NCBI GenBank assembly: GCA_964628195.1
Contig: CAZVPF010000004.1
Location: forward strand, 104,044-168,043
Source: CAZVPF01 sp964628195
Lineage (GTDB): Bacteria; Planctomycetota; Phycisphaerae; Sedimentisphaerales; Anaerohalosphaeraceae
Direction: 5' to 3'
DNA: 64,000 nt
Shown: piece after piece, positions 17,179 to 26,156 of the stretch
Numbering within the stretch: the first letter of the stretch is position 1
Layout of the letters: every line of letters starts with the position of its first letter
Notes under the pieces: generated by a model
The model's input: only the letters and a program-made list of their open reading frames with translations
Databases searched by the model: none
Told to the model about the DNA's origin: nothing
Position numbers and translations under genes: made by a program

Positions 17179-18192
17179 TTACAGCTGCTTTTCCGTCTCT
17201 TGCAGTATCAAGCTTTTTACCTCATCTAGCGTGCCCTCGATGTTCGCTCCTGCTGCGACGGTGTGGCCTCCGCCCCCGAAATTCTGGGCAATTGCCCGCA
17301 CATCGAAATGTCCCTTGCTGCGAAGACTTGCCCGAAAGCCTTTGTTTTTTTGCCGGGGGTTTTCGCCGAGTTCAACGAGCATAACGGCCATCTCAACTGT
17401 CCCGATCTTCTGGCACTCGTCGATGAGGTTCTCGGTGTCGCTTCCTCGTGCGCCGGTTTCGTCGAAGTCCTTTCGCAGGATATGCTGGATGGCGACTTTG
17501 CCGTCGTGGTGCAGCTCGAGCGATTCGAGCATCCTTACCATTAGCTTCAGCCTTGAGGGCGAGTAGTTCTGGAAGAGCTTTCGGTATATTTCATAAGGCT
17601 TGACACCGGCGTCGACGAGGTCGGCAGCGGTGCGGAACAGCCTGCCGTCGGCGTTGCCGAATCGAAACCAACCGCTGTCGGTGCAGTATGCGACGAACAG
17701 GGCTTCTGCCACTGACGAGGACAAAGGCCATTGGGCGTACCTCAGTAAATCGTAAATAACCTCACCCGTCGCCGCGGCAGTGGTGTCAACAAGCTCGACG
17801 TCTCCGAGGCCTTCTCCTGTGATATGGTGGTCGATTACGAAGACTTTCTTGCCGGCGTTCTTTATCCACTCAGCAATGCCCGGGAGCTGGACGGCGCTGT
17901 TAGTGTCGACGATTATTACAAGGTCGCAGTCCGCGTATTTTTCGTCAAGCTGCTCGGCTTTTACGTCGTCGCCGAGGACCGGCACTTTCGCCGGGTATAC
18001 GAAATCATACCAGCTGGGCAGAGGCGAGAGCAAAAGCGGCGTGCACTGTTTGCCGAGGTGTTCGAGTATGTCGGATACTGCCTTGATAGAACCTATCGCA
18101 TCGCCGTCGGGGCGGACATGTGAGGTTACCAGGGCCTTTCGGCAGGTTTGAAGCGTTTCCACCGCTTGGTGGTATTGCGATTTTTCGGTCAT
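17179..18192 (-). CDS. nrnA: DHH/DHHA1 phosphoesterase (NrnA-like nanoRNase/pAp phosphatase)
   Basis: A 337-residue DHH-family phosphoesterase that in known members degrades 2-5 nt RNA and 3'-phosphoadenosine phosphate. Metal motifs: VTSHVRPDGDAIGS near residue 23, IIVDTNS near 90, VIDHHITGEGLGD near 118, and a C-terminal DHHA1 part ending in NFGGGGHTVAAGANIEG. I start at ATG 18192 after AAAGGAAAGC; the frame extends further upstream but that part lies over ribF and has no ribosome site. It is 10 bp behind ribF, a neighbour order seen in many bacteria. Confidence 0.9.
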   Translation of the reverse strand: MTEKSQYHQAVETLQTCRKALVTSHVRPDGDAIGSIKAVSDILEHLGKQCTPLLLSPLPSWYDFVYPAKVPVLGDDVKAEQLDEKYADCDLVIIVDTNSAVQLPGIAEWIKNAGKKVFVIDHHITGEGLGDVELVDTTAAATGEVIYDLLRYAQWPLSSSVAEALFVAYCTDSGWFRFGNADGRLFRTAADLVDAGVKPYEIYRKLFQNYSPSRLKLMVRMLESLELHHDGKVAIQHILRKDFDETGARGSDTENLIDECQKIGTVEMAVMLVELGENPRQKNKGFRASLRSKGHFDVRAIAQNFGGGGHTVAAGANIEGTLDEVKSLILQETEKQL

Positions 18193-18202
18193 TTGCTTTC
18201 CT

Positions 18203-19192
18203 TTATTTATTCTGCTGTTCGTCGAGGAGTACTTCCTTTGCCTGCCGGCAGTCGACGGCGATCTGTTTTGAGAGATGCTCTCTCGAGTCGAATACCTGTT
18301 GAGGTCGGATGAGGCGGATAAAGTCCATTGCCATGTATTTTCCGACAAGATCCGGGACTTTTTGTTCGAACAGGTGGGCCTCTATGAGAAGCGGCAGGCC
18401 GGATTCGAATGTTTTGGCGCGGCCTATGCTGAATACGGCAGGGGTGGTGTCGTCGCCGATGCAGGCGTCCTTGAATGTGTCCCCTATGCAGACCAGGCCC
18501 GCGTAGACACCCTCTGCGGGGGTGTACTGTTTGCCCTGTTTGAGATTGGCGGTGGGATAGCCGAGCGTTTTGCCGACGCCCCTTCCCGGGACTATTTCGC
18601 CGACAAGCCTGTACGGCCGGCCCATTACGGCTCGTGCGGTGTGGACATCGCCGCGCATCAGCGAGTTGCGTATAAGCGTGCTGGAGAACATGACGGGTTT
18701 TTCACCCCATGTGTAAAGTCTCTGCGGGGGCACTTCGATAACTTCAAACCCCCGGGCTTCGCCGAGTTTTTTGAGTGTGCCTATATCCCCGCTGCGGCCG
18801 TATCCGAAGCAGAAGTTGGGGCCTTCGAGAATAGCGACCGGGCCGAGTGTTTTCATCAGGAAGTCGTCGACAAATTTTTCCGGAGAGAGGTTGAAGATGT
18901 CCGTTCGGTCGGTCATTATTATCATTGCGTTTACGCCATATCGTTCGAGCAGGTGCTTACGCATCTGCATGGGGGTCAGTATCCCCGGTTTGGCCCCGGG
19001 CCTGAGCAGGGCAGCCGGGTGCGGATCGAAGGTCATAACTGCTACGCCTGCGGCGTTTAGCCTCTCGGCGGTTTCGTGAGCGGTGCTGATTATTTTCTGG
19101 TGACCGAGGTGCACGCCGTCGAAATTGCCTATCGAGAGAACCCAGCCTTTTTCAATATTTTCAAGCTGCTCGTAACTTTCGTATATTTTCAT
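18203..19192 (-). CDS. ribF: Bifunctional riboflavin kinase / FAD synthetase
   Basis: A 329-residue enzyme making FMN and then FAD. The N-terminal FAD synthetase (nucleotidyltransferase) part has SIGNFDGVHLGHQKII and MTFDPHPAAL; the flavokinase part begins with IVPGRGVGKTLGYPTANL near residue 205 and includes PAEGVYAGL. The C-terminus is longer than usual by a glutamine-rich tail. It sits directly against the Gfo/Idh/MocA gene upstream (no gap) and 10 bp before nrnA. Confidence 0.94.
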   Translation of the reverse strand: MKIYESYEQLENIEKGWVLSIGNFDGVHLGHQKIISTAHETAERLNAAGVAVMTFDPHPAALLRPGAKPGILTPMQMRKHLLERYGVNAMIIMTDRTDIFNLSPEKFVDDFLMKTLGPVAILEGPNFCFGYGRSGDIGTLKKLGEARGFEVIEVPPQRLYTWGEKPVMFSSTLIRNSLMRGDVHTARAVMGRPYRLVGEIVPGRGVGKTLGYPTANLKQGKQYTPAEGVYAGLVCIGDTFKDACIGDDTTPAVFSIGRAKTFESGLPLLIEAHLFEQKVPDLVGKYMAMDFIRLIRPQQVFDSREHLSKQIAVDCRQAKEVLLDEQQNK

Positions 19193-20200
19193 TTATTCCC
19201 CCGGGTATTTCAGGCGCCATTGAGCGCGGAGTTTGTCCATTGTTTCCATTATCGTTATGCTCTCCGAGTGGGGCATTATCTCGTTCTGTATCCTGCCCTC
19301 GATTATATCCGGCTGTACATGCTCGACCTGGTATATCAGCCCCACGCTGTCGAATGCCATCGGTTGTGTGAATTCCTTAACAATTTCATAGTTGAAACTT
19401 TTCGTTTTTTCGATGACGGCTTTTACGGCTCCCCAAAATGGCGGGCCGACTTTTATAAGCCCCTCGCTACCTGCGATAACCGCCAGTCGCGGAGTGTTTG
19501 CTATCATTGAACAGTTGATCGAAGCGGCGCATTGGTTCGGGTATTTCAGCGATATCACATCGATTTCATCCACGCCGGTCGAGCCGATGTGGGCGACGGA
19601 AGCGATTTCGATTGGCGGTTCGGGTCCGAAGAGCATGGACGCAAAAGAGACTGGGTATACACCGAGGTCAAGCAGAGCCCCGCCGCCGAGCTGCGGGTTC
19701 AGGTTTCGCGCTTTCGGGTCCCGCGGAGGGTTTATACCGAAGTCGGCGATGAGCATTTTCGGCTCGCCGATAAGGCCCTGTTTGATCCATTCGCGGACCC
19801 GGATGACGACGGGCAGAAATCGCGTCCACATTGCTTCCATAAGGAATGTATTGTTCTGTTCGGCTGCGGTGATCATTTTGCGGGCCTGTTCAGCGTTTAC
19901 CGCGAGCGGTTTTTCGCAGAGGACCGGTTTTTTGTTTTCAAGGCACATAACGGTGTTTTCGCAGTGCATGGGGTGGGGTGTGGCGATGTATATCGCGTCG
20001 ATATCGGGGTCCTCTGCAAGCTGTTCGTAAGACGAGTAATATTTGCCTATCGAAAATTTATCGGCAAATGCCCGGGCTTTTTGCTCGGTTCTCGAAGCAA
20101 CGGCCGCAAGCTGCGCGCTTTGAAGGTTCAGCAGGCCCCTTGCGAACTGTGTCGCAATCCCGCCTGTGGCCATTATTCCCCAGCGTATTTTATCCGTCAT
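19193..20200 (-). CDS. Gfo/Idh/MocA-family NAD(P)-dependent oxidoreductase
   Basis: A 335-residue dehydrogenase with an N-terminal Rossmann fold (WGIMATGGIATQFARGL, AVASRTEQKARAFADKF) and the family's catalytic-region EKPLAVNAEQARKMI near residue 95. The C-terminal part has the expected beta-sheet domain beginning at MLIADFGINPPRDP and GGGALLDLGVYPV. It resembles dimeric dihydrodiol- or glucose-fructose-oxidoreductase-like members acting on sugars. The substrate is unknown. It is first in the run with ribF and nrnA. Confidence 0.85.
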   Translation of the reverse strand: MTDKIRWGIMATGGIATQFARGLLNLQSAQLAAVASRTEQKARAFADKFSIGKYYSSYEQLAEDPDIDAIYIATPHPMHCENTVMCLENKKPVLCEKPLAVNAEQARKMITAAEQNNTFLMEAMWTRFLPVVIRVREWIKQGLIGEPKMLIADFGINPPRDPKARNLNPQLGGGALLDLGVYPVSFASMLFGPEPPIEIASVAHIGSTGVDEIDVISLKYPNQCAASINCSMIANTPRLAVIAGSEGLIKVGPPFWGAVKAVIEKTKSFNYEIVKEFTQPMAFDSVGLIYQVEHVQPDIIEGRIQNEIMPHSESITIMETMDKLRAQWRLKYPGE

Positions 20201-20367
20201 ATCGGGCTCCGAACTTTGGTTGAATCTATTTCAATACAGCAAAGGCATTGTACCCCGATCGGCGTGCGAAAACAAGTCCCAATCGGACGCTTTACGTGCG
20301 GGCGGGAAAGTGGTATAATCTGCGGGACGTTTTAGCAACAGGAACCGGAAAAATAATGAGGGTAAAT

Positions 20368-21096
20368 ATGGCAAGCGAAAAGGACAGGATAAGCTGCCTG
20401 AGGAATCTTATTCGCATGATGTGTGTTGACGGGAGTGTGTCGGGCAGAGAGAAAAGATTTCTGGCACAGGCAGCGGGGCAGCTCGGGCTTGAGATCAAGG
20501 ACTGGAACGGGCTTTTTAAGGAGACGCTGGCAGCGCGGGACAAGCTGGACGAGTTCGAGGACCGGGCGGCGGGGATCGCTGCTCTAAAGGCGATGGTTGT
20601 AATGGCCAAGGCCGATAAGAGCATAGAGCCGGAGGAAAAGGACCTGCTGGAGAGTTTTGCAAAGTCGCTGGGTGTTTCGAGGAGTGAGTGGGCGACGATA
20701 GTAAAGGATATCGATGTTGACGATATTTTCGATGTGTTCAGGGATGCAAAGCAGCGACTGGCCGGCAGGACGGTTTTGATCGTAAAGGAGGATTTTGACA
20801 AGGTGGACGTGCTGCTGGAGACGCTGGAGAATAATGACGTTCGCGGCACGGTGGTGGGGCTCGATGAGTTTTTGCGTGGACAGGGCGCCGGCGATACGCC
20901 GGTTTTTTTACACGCCGGTCACAGCAGGGAGGTCTCGCTGGAGCGATACAGAAAGGCCGCGGAAAAAGCGGCGAGGGTTGTGCCGATTTTAACAAGGTAC
21001 CAGGGTGCGCAGGTTAAGTACCTGCTTGAGGCAGGGGCAAAGACGTGCATTATCGAGCCGGTGTATCCGAGGGACCTTGAAGAGGTGTTTGAATGA
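20368..21096 (+). CDS. TerB-like domain protein with degenerate receiver-like C-terminus
   Basis: A 242-residue protein. Residues about 5-115 are helical with two acidic turns (CVDGSVSGREKRFL, KADKSIEPEEKDLL) in the manner of TerB/tellurite-resistance-like domains. From about 128 an alpha/beta part begins with TVLIVKEDFDKVDVLLE and ends VPILTRYQGAQVKYLL, CIIEPVYPRDLEEVF; this follows the response-regulator fold but lacks the phospho-acceptor Asp (strand 3 reads TPVFLHAGH) and the usual Lys-Pro. ATG 20368 is preferred because TGAGGGT lies five bases before it; ATG 20356 is also possible. The function is unknown. Confidence 0.55.
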   Translation: MASEKDRISCLRNLIRMMCVDGSVSGREKRFLAQAAGQLGLEIKDWNGLFKETLAARDKLDEFEDRAAGIAALKAMVVMAKADKSIEPEEKDLLESFAKSLGVSRSEWATIVKDIDVDDIFDVFRDAKQRLAGRTVLIVKEDFDKVDVLLETLENNDVRGTVVGLDEFLRGQGAGDTPVFLHAGHSREVSLERYRKAAEKAARVVPILTRYQGAQVKYLLEAGAKTCIIEPVYPRDLEEVFE

Positions 21097-21139
21097 TTTT
21101 TTTTACACGCCAGTCAACATAAGTTAAGAACAACTGGAA

Positions 21140-22480
21140 TTATTCGTTCAAAGTCTTTTTTCGTCTCAGTATGTGGTGGTAGTGCTGCGCGAAGCGGTGG
21201 GCTTCGTCGCGGACGTATTGCAGCAGTTTTCTTGCGGGGGAGTTGGGGGGCAGTTTTACGGATTTATCCTCAGGGTAGATGAATATTTCTTCTTCTCGTT
21301 TGGCGATAGAGGCCAGGTGCGGGGCCTTTGCGCCGAGTTTTTCGAGTGCGTCGGCGGCTGCGTGAAGCTGGCCGATGCCGCCGTCTATCAGGACCAGGTC
21401 CGGCCAGAGTTCCTCGCCGTTGAGTGCCCGGCGGTAGCGTCTTGTGACGACCTCGGCGATGCAGGCATAGTCGTCAACGCCTTTTACGGTTTTTATCCTG
21501 TATCGGCGGTAGCCGGGCTTGAAGGGCCTGCCGTCTATGAACTGCACGAGCGAGCCGACCGTCTCGCTGCCGGAGATATGGGCGATGTCAATGCCCTCGA
21601 CAGTCCTCACCGGTTGGGTGCTTTCCAGCAGTTTACGCAGCTTTTCCATTGCCTCGGCGGGGTCGGAGGCGAATATTTCCGGCTGAACGTTTATGTCGAC
21701 CTCGCCGCGCATACCAAGCGATTCGATCAGCTTTATCCTGTCGCGGTACATGGCGGCGGATTCATAATCGCATGCCTCCGACGCTGCGAGCATCTTCTTG
21801 TTCAGGTCACGAAGCACCACCGACCGCTTGGATTTCAAAAACTTGATCAGGTCGTTTATCTGCCAGCGGTAGTTCTCTCGCGAGACCCTGTCGCCGCACG
21901 GGGCGGTGCACTGCTTGATATTGTAAAGCAGACAGGGGCGAAAGAATTTGCGTTTTTGGTCGTTTTTGTCTATCTCGAGGTGGCACGTGCGGAACTTGTA
22001 AATCTTCTGCAAGAGTATCAGGGCCTGGCGAAGCTCGGTAACCGCTGTAAAGGGTCCGAACATCCGCGACCGGCTGCTCTTGGGGTTCCGGGTCATGTAG
22101 ACACCGGGAAAGTCCTCGCGGGTGGTGATCTCAAGATAGGGAAAGGTCTTGCTGTCCATAAGGTCGGTATTGTAGGGCGGCTGAATGTCCTTTATAAGCC
22201 TTGCTTCCTGGAGCGTGGCGTCGACCTCGCCTGCGGTTTCAATGCAGCTTACGTCACGGACCTTCCTGAGCATCTCCACTATCTTGGGTCCGCGGGTCGC
22301 GTGCAGGTCCGCGCTTTGCTGGAAGTACGACGCGGCACGGGACCGAAGGTTCTTGGCCTTGCCTATATAAAGGACAAGGTCGTTTTCGTCTTTCATGAAG
22401 TAAAGGCCCGGCCCTGCGGGGAACTGCCTGATCTTTTCGCGTATTTTCTCGTGCAAGTCTTTATCTGTCTTATCACTCAT
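21140..22480 (-). CDS. uvrC: Short UvrC-type excinuclease subunit
   Basis: A 446-residue UvrC-like nuclease of nucleotide excision repair. The GIY-YIG domain is at the N-terminus (GPGLYFMKDENDLVLYIGKAK), an UVR motif near 245 (DLNKKMLAASEACDYESAAMY would pair with UvrB), and an RNase H-like domain with all three expected catalytic residues: Asp in EGIDIAHISG, Asp in LVLIDGGIGQLH, His in RDEAHRFAQ. Usual UvrC is about 600 residues; the C-terminal helix-hairpin-helix pair and part of the linker between UVR and RNase H parts are missing. The stop is at a natural position with no sign of a frameshift. Confidence 0.85.
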   Translation of the reverse strand: MSDKTDKDLHEKIREKIRQFPAGPGLYFMKDENDLVLYIGKAKNLRSRAASYFQQSADLHATRGPKIVEMLRKVRDVSCIETAGEVDATLQEARLIKDIQPPYNTDLMDSKTFPYLEITTREDFPGVYMTRNPKSSRSRMFGPFTAVTELRQALILLQKIYKFRTCHLEIDKNDQKRKFFRPCLLYNIKQCTAPCGDRVSRENYRWQINDLIKFLKSKRSVVLRDLNKKMLAASEACDYESAAMYRDRIKLIESLGMRGEVDINVQPEIFASDPAEAMEKLRKLLESTQPVRTVEGIDIAHISGSETVGSLVQFIDGRPFKPGYRRYRIKTVKGVDDYACIAEVVTRRYRRALNGEELWPDLVLIDGGIGQLHAAADALEKLGAKAPHLASIAKREEEIFIYPEDKSVKLPPNSPARKLLQYVRDEAHRFAQHYHHILRRKKTLNE

Positions 22481-22575
22481 TCTTCTATTTTAGTAAAACG
22501 CGGCGCATATTCCAAAGTAAATAAAAGCTACAGAGGCTTTGATCATAAATACGGCTGCGATGCGGGGCGGTTCAC

Positions 22576-22600
22576 AAGTCCGGAGACCGGCTTATTTTTT
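22576..22600 (+). terminator. Terminator-like hairpin in the nrdJ upstream region
   Basis: AAGtCCGG-AGA-CCGGCTT forms a 7-bp stem with one bulged T, followed by A and seven T residues. No plus-strand gene ends before it, so it would either end an unrecognised short leader transcript or be accidental. Confidence 0.4.
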
Positions 22601-22808
22601 TGTTTGCTTATAAAAGCTCAAAAGCTGCATCTATCTTGGAATCTTTTTTTTGTATCAAGCCACAGACGGGCTTTAGGTATGTTAATAAAAAAAATTTTCT
22701 TACGTTACTCTAATTAAAATAAGGATTAATAAAAATCTTCATATATTTTTGCTTTTTGTACTTGAACAGGCTCTCCCGAAACTATAACATAAGTTTTTGC
22801 GAAACAGC

Positions 22809-22852
22809 CAATATATTGACATCGCTGGGTCGCTAATACAATATATAGTGTA
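22809..22852 (+). promoter_or_regulatory. Tandem NrdR boxes overlapping the nrdJ promoter
   Basis: Two sites with the CAATATATTG/CAATATATAG core lie at 22809-22818 and 22839-22848, the second extended to ACAATATATAGTGT, which is close to the published NrdR-box pattern. Their centres are 30 bp apart, about three helical turns, as in known NrdR-regulated promoters. A sigma70-like TTGACA (22816-22821) overlaps the first box and CAATAT (22839-22844), 17 bp on, overlaps the second. Repression by ATP/dATP-sensing NrdR is the expected consequence; no nrdR gene is in the window. Confidence 0.78.
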
Positions 22853-22883
22853 AACCTGGAACGTGCAAACATGGAGGTTTGAA

Positions 22884-25800
22884 GTGGACAATAATCGTCT
22901 CTCACATCTGAAACAGCAGAACGACAACTCGAAATTCCAGCCTTGGACAAGCCCGAAGCAGGGTAATGAGAAAGGTCTTAAAGTGGAGCGGAATTTCGCT
23001 TCGGCGAGTGTGCATCCATTTGACGAGATCGAATGGGAGACCCGCTCGGCGAAAATATCGGACGAAAAAGGTGCGGCGATATTCGAGCAGAATAATGTCG
23101 AGGTTCCGGCGAACTGGAGTCAGCTTGCTACAAAGGTTGTAGTAAGCAAGTATTTTTATGGTGACATTGATACCGGTGAAAGGGAATTCTCGGTCAAGCA
23201 GCTTGTTCACCGCGTGTGCAGGGCCATCGCCGACAGGGGCAAAAGGGACGGGTACTTCAGCACAGACGAGGATGCGGAGAATTTCTACCGTGACCTTACC
23301 TGGCTTTGCGTTAACCAGTACGGGGCGTTCAACTCCCCGGTGTGGTTTAACGTGGGGCTTTATGACGTTTACGGGGTAAACGGCAGCGAGCACAATTTCC
23401 ACTGGGACGACAAGCAGAACAAGGCGGCTGCATGTAAGAGCAGCTATGAGTATCCGCAGGCGTCGGCGTGTTTTATCCAGTCGGTCAAGGACTCGATGGA
23501 GGATATTATGCGTCTGGCGAGGAGCGAAGCGATGCTTTTCAAGCATGGAAGCGGGACGGGAACGGATCTTTCGACGCTTCGCAGTAGCAAGGAGAAGCTT
23601 TCCGGGGGCGGCAAGCCTTCCGGTCCGCTTAGCTTTATGCGGGTTTATGACCAGATAGCGGCTGTTGTCAAGTCCGGGGGGAAGACGAGGCGCGCGGCAA
23701 AGATGCAGTCTCTGAAAGTCGATCACCCGGATATCAAAGATTTCATAACTTGCAAGACCGAAGAGGAGAAGAAGGCATGGGCTCTTATAGAAGAGGGCTA
23801 CAGCCCGGACGACGCTTATTCGAGCGTAATGTTCCAGAATGCGAATCTTTCAGTAAGGCTCACCGATGAGTTTATGGAGAAAGTGGAAAAGGACGGCAAG
23901 TGGAAGACGCAGTCCGTAACGACCGGTGAGGATTGCGAGGACCACTCTGCGAGGGAGCTCCTGGAGCTTATCGCCGAAGGTACGCGGGTATGCGGGGACC
24001 CGGGTGTTCAGTATCACAGTACGATCAATAAATGGCATACATGCCCGAATTCGGGTGAGATCAACGCCTCGAACCCATGCAGTGAGTATATGTTCATCGA
24101 CAACTCCGCGTGCAACCTTGCGTCGCTTAATCTTATGAAGTTTCGGGATGATAAAGGGCGGTTCGATGTCGAGCGTTTCAAAAACGCGGTGCGTCTTTTT
24201 ATAATCGCGCAGGATATTCTTGTTGATAACGGCAGCTACCCGGAGGCGACAATCGCCGAGAACAGCCATAAGTACCGACCTTTGGGGCTTGGGTACGCGA
24301 ACCTTGGCAGCCTTATAATGAGCCTTGCTTTGCCTTATGATTCCGACCAGGCCAGGGCGTGGGCTTCGGCGATAACGGCGATAATGACGGGGACTGCTTA
24401 TACCGTCAGTGCGGAGCTTGCCAAGACGCTCGGCACGTTTGACGAGTTTGAGAAGAACCGCGACGAAATGCTCAACGTTATCGGCATGCACCGCGAACAC
24501 GCAAGGCAGATACCGGAGGTTCATTGTGTCGACGAGATGCTTAACGCGGCGATTGACGCGTGGGACGAAGCGTTCGATGAGGGAAGTTTGTACGGTTTCC
24601 GCAATGCACAGACGACGGTGCTGGCTCCGACGGGTACAATAGGGTTCATGATGGACTGCGACACGACGGGCATCGAGCCGGATATCGCGCTAGTCAAGTA
24701 CAAGCTTCTTGCCGGCGGCGGGATGCTCAAACTGGTGAACCGAACGGTGCCGATGGCTCTTGAGACCCTTGGATACAGCCCGGATGAGATACAGGATATC
24801 TGCGAGACGATAGATAAGGACGACACGATAGAGACCTCGGATAAGCTCCGCAAGGAACATTTGCCGATATTTGACTGTGCATTTCAGCCCAAACACGGCA
24901 AGAGGTTCATTCATTATACGGCGCACCTGAAAATGATGTCTGCGGCCCAGCCTTTCCTTTCCGGGGCGATAAGCAAAACGATCAACATGCCCAAAGAAGC
25001 AACAGCAGAGGAAATAACCAGTGCATATATCGACGGCTGGAAGATGGGTCTAAAGGCTGTCGCGATCTATCGCGACGGTTCCAAGAGGCTTCAGCCGGTG
25101 AACACGAAGGATAAGAAAGGGACCAAGAAGACCGAGGCGAGCGGTCAGTCTCCACGGCCTTACAGGAGAAGACTTCCCGAGACGCGAAAGAGCATTACGC
25201 ATAAGTTCTCGGTTTCCGGGCACGAAGGCTACCTGACGGTGGGGCTGTACGAGGACGGACAGCCTGGTGAGCTTTTTATCACCATGGCCAAGGAAGGCAG
25301 CACCGTTGGCGGCCTGATGGATGTGATAGGGACATGTGTTTCGATGTCTCTTCAGTATGGTGTGCCGCTTATTACGCTTATTGACAAGTTCAGGCACGCG
25401 CGGTTCGACCCGTCGGGTATGACCTCTAACAAGAACATTCCTTTCGCAAAGAGCCTGATCGATTACATTTTCTGCTGGCTTGGCTGTGAGTTTATTCCGG
25501 GATATGCCGAAAAGAACACCCCCAACAGGGCGAAAACGGGGAATCCTCCGAACAAGACGAATACCACGGCCAAGGAGCTTGTGGAAAAGACCCAGGACCT
25601 TGCTAAGAAGATAGAAGAAGCGAAAACCGCCAAGCCGGGTGAGGGTAAAGCTTCTAGTCGTAAGATAGAATCCGTGCCGCCGAAAACAGCGCCAGTAAAG
25701 GCCGGGGGAAGGCTTGCGGAAACCAGTGACAATGCCGAAAGGCTTCTGGCGGCGGTGAGCTCGGCTGTTTACTCACCAGGGCAGGACGGTTCGCAGCAGG

Positions 25801-25946
25801 AAGGTGCGGTTATGCAGCAGTTCAATAACCAGTTCCAGCATTTTCAGGATGATGCGCCGGCGTGTGATATTTGCGGTTCGATCACCGTCAGGAACGGCAC
25901 GTGTTACAAATGTTTCAATTGCGGAAACAGTATGGGCTGCAGCTGA
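22884..25946 (+). CDS. nrdJ: Class II (adenosylcobalamin-dependent) ribonucleotide reductase
   Basis: A 1020-residue vitamin B12-dependent ribonucleotide reductase, which makes deoxynucleotides with or without oxygen. Landmarks include FNSPVWFNVGL, SACFIQSVKDSMEDI, FKHGSGTGTDLS, NPCSEYMFIDNSACNLAS (active-site Cys region), and a late GLKAVAIYRDGSKRLQP. A lysine/alanine-rich linker at about 865-940 precedes a C-terminal zinc-ribbon (CDICGS, then CYKCFNCGNS) that typically carries the reducing cysteines. GTG 22884 is the start, set by GGAGG at 22873-22877; the GTG seven codons earlier has no ribosome site. A terminator follows. Confidence 0.95.
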   Translation: MDNNRLSHLKQQNDNSKFQPWTSPKQGNEKGLKVERNFASASVHPFDEIEWETRSAKISDEKGAAIFEQNNVEVPANWSQLATKVVVSKYFYGDIDTGEREFSVKQLVHRVCRAIADRGKRDGYFSTDEDAENFYRDLTWLCVNQYGAFNSPVWFNVGLYDVYGVNGSEHNFHWDDKQNKAAACKSSYEYPQASACFIQSVKDSMEDIMRLARSEAMLFKHGSGTGTDLSTLRSSKEKLSGGGKPSGPLSFMRVYDQIAAVVKSGGKTRRAAKMQSLKVDHPDIKDFITCKTEEEKKAWALIEEGYSPDDAYSSVMFQNANLSVRLTDEFMEKVEKDGKWKTQSVTTGEDCEDHSARELLELIAEGTRVCGDPGVQYHSTINKWHTCPNSGEINASNPCSEYMFIDNSACNLASLNLMKFRDDKGRFDVERFKNAVRLFIIAQDILVDNGSYPEATIAENSHKYRPLGLGYANLGSLIMSLALPYDSDQARAWASAITAIMTGTAYTVSAELAKTLGTFDEFEKNRDEMLNVIGMHREHARQIPEVHCVDEMLNAAIDAWDEAFDEGSLYGFRNAQTTVLAPTGTIGFMMDCDTTGIEPDIALVKYKLLAGGGMLKLVNRTVPMALETLGYSPDEIQDICETIDKDDTIETSDKLRKEHLPIFDCAFQPKHGKRFIHYTAHLKMMSAAQPFLSGAISKTINMPKEATAEEITSAYIDGWKMGLKAVAIYRDGSKRLQPVNTKDKKGTKKTEASGQSPRPYRRRLPETRKSITHKFSVSGHEGYLTVGLYEDGQPGELFITMAKEGSTVGGLMDVIGTCVSMSLQYGVPLITLIDKFRHARFDPSGMTSNKNIPFAKSLIDYIFCWLGCEFIPGYAEKNTPNRAKTGNPPNKTNTTAKELVEKTQDLAKKIEEAKTAKPGEGKASSRKIESVPPKTAPVKAGGRLAETSDNAERLLAAVSSAVYSPGQDGSQQEGAVMQQFNNQFQHFQDDAPACDICGSITVRNGTCYKCFNCGNSMGCS

Positions 25947-25971
25947 CAGACGGACCATTGCTTATAATAAG

Positions 25972-26012
25972 ACCGCCGGGGTGTTGTTTTAGTGGCGACC
26001 GGCGGTTTTTTT
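25972..26012 (+). terminator. Rho-independent terminator behind nrdJ
   Basis: ACCGCCGG (25972-25979) and CCGGCGGT (25999-26006) form an 8-bp GC-rich stem, followed by a T-run. It starts 26 bp after the stop codon. Confidence 0.88.
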
Positions 26013-26156
26013 CTGCGCCCCCAATAATGGCAGGGTTTAAGGTCCGATAAATTAGTTAAAGTCCTATAAAATGGTCTTTTTCAAATGTTTTTAACAGTTT
26101 ATAATTTAAGCATTAAGCAGATAATATTAAATATTACCCTTTTTAAGGAGATAGTT

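Larger units (their letters stand above)
22481..22883. other. Intergenic region upstream of nrdJ
   Basis: About 400 bp, AT-rich, between divergent uvrC and nrdJ. It holds a terminator-like hairpin at 22576-22600 and the NrdR boxes and promoter at 22809-22852. I looked for a cobalamin riboswitch and saw no B12 box. Confidence 0.6.

Noticed and set aside
21173..22717. A 514-codon plus-strand open frame opposite uvrC
   Set aside because: UvrC on the other strand has full family motifs; the opposite frame has none.
22481..22883. Possible cobalamin riboswitch before nrdJ
   Set aside because: A B12-dependent enzyme makes this attractive, but I see no B12 box or the expected stem order; NrdR boxes explain regulation better.
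22726..22950. A 74-codon minus-strand frame upstream of nrdJ
   Set aside because: It lies over the NrdR boxes, the promoter and the nrdJ start, and has no coding signs.
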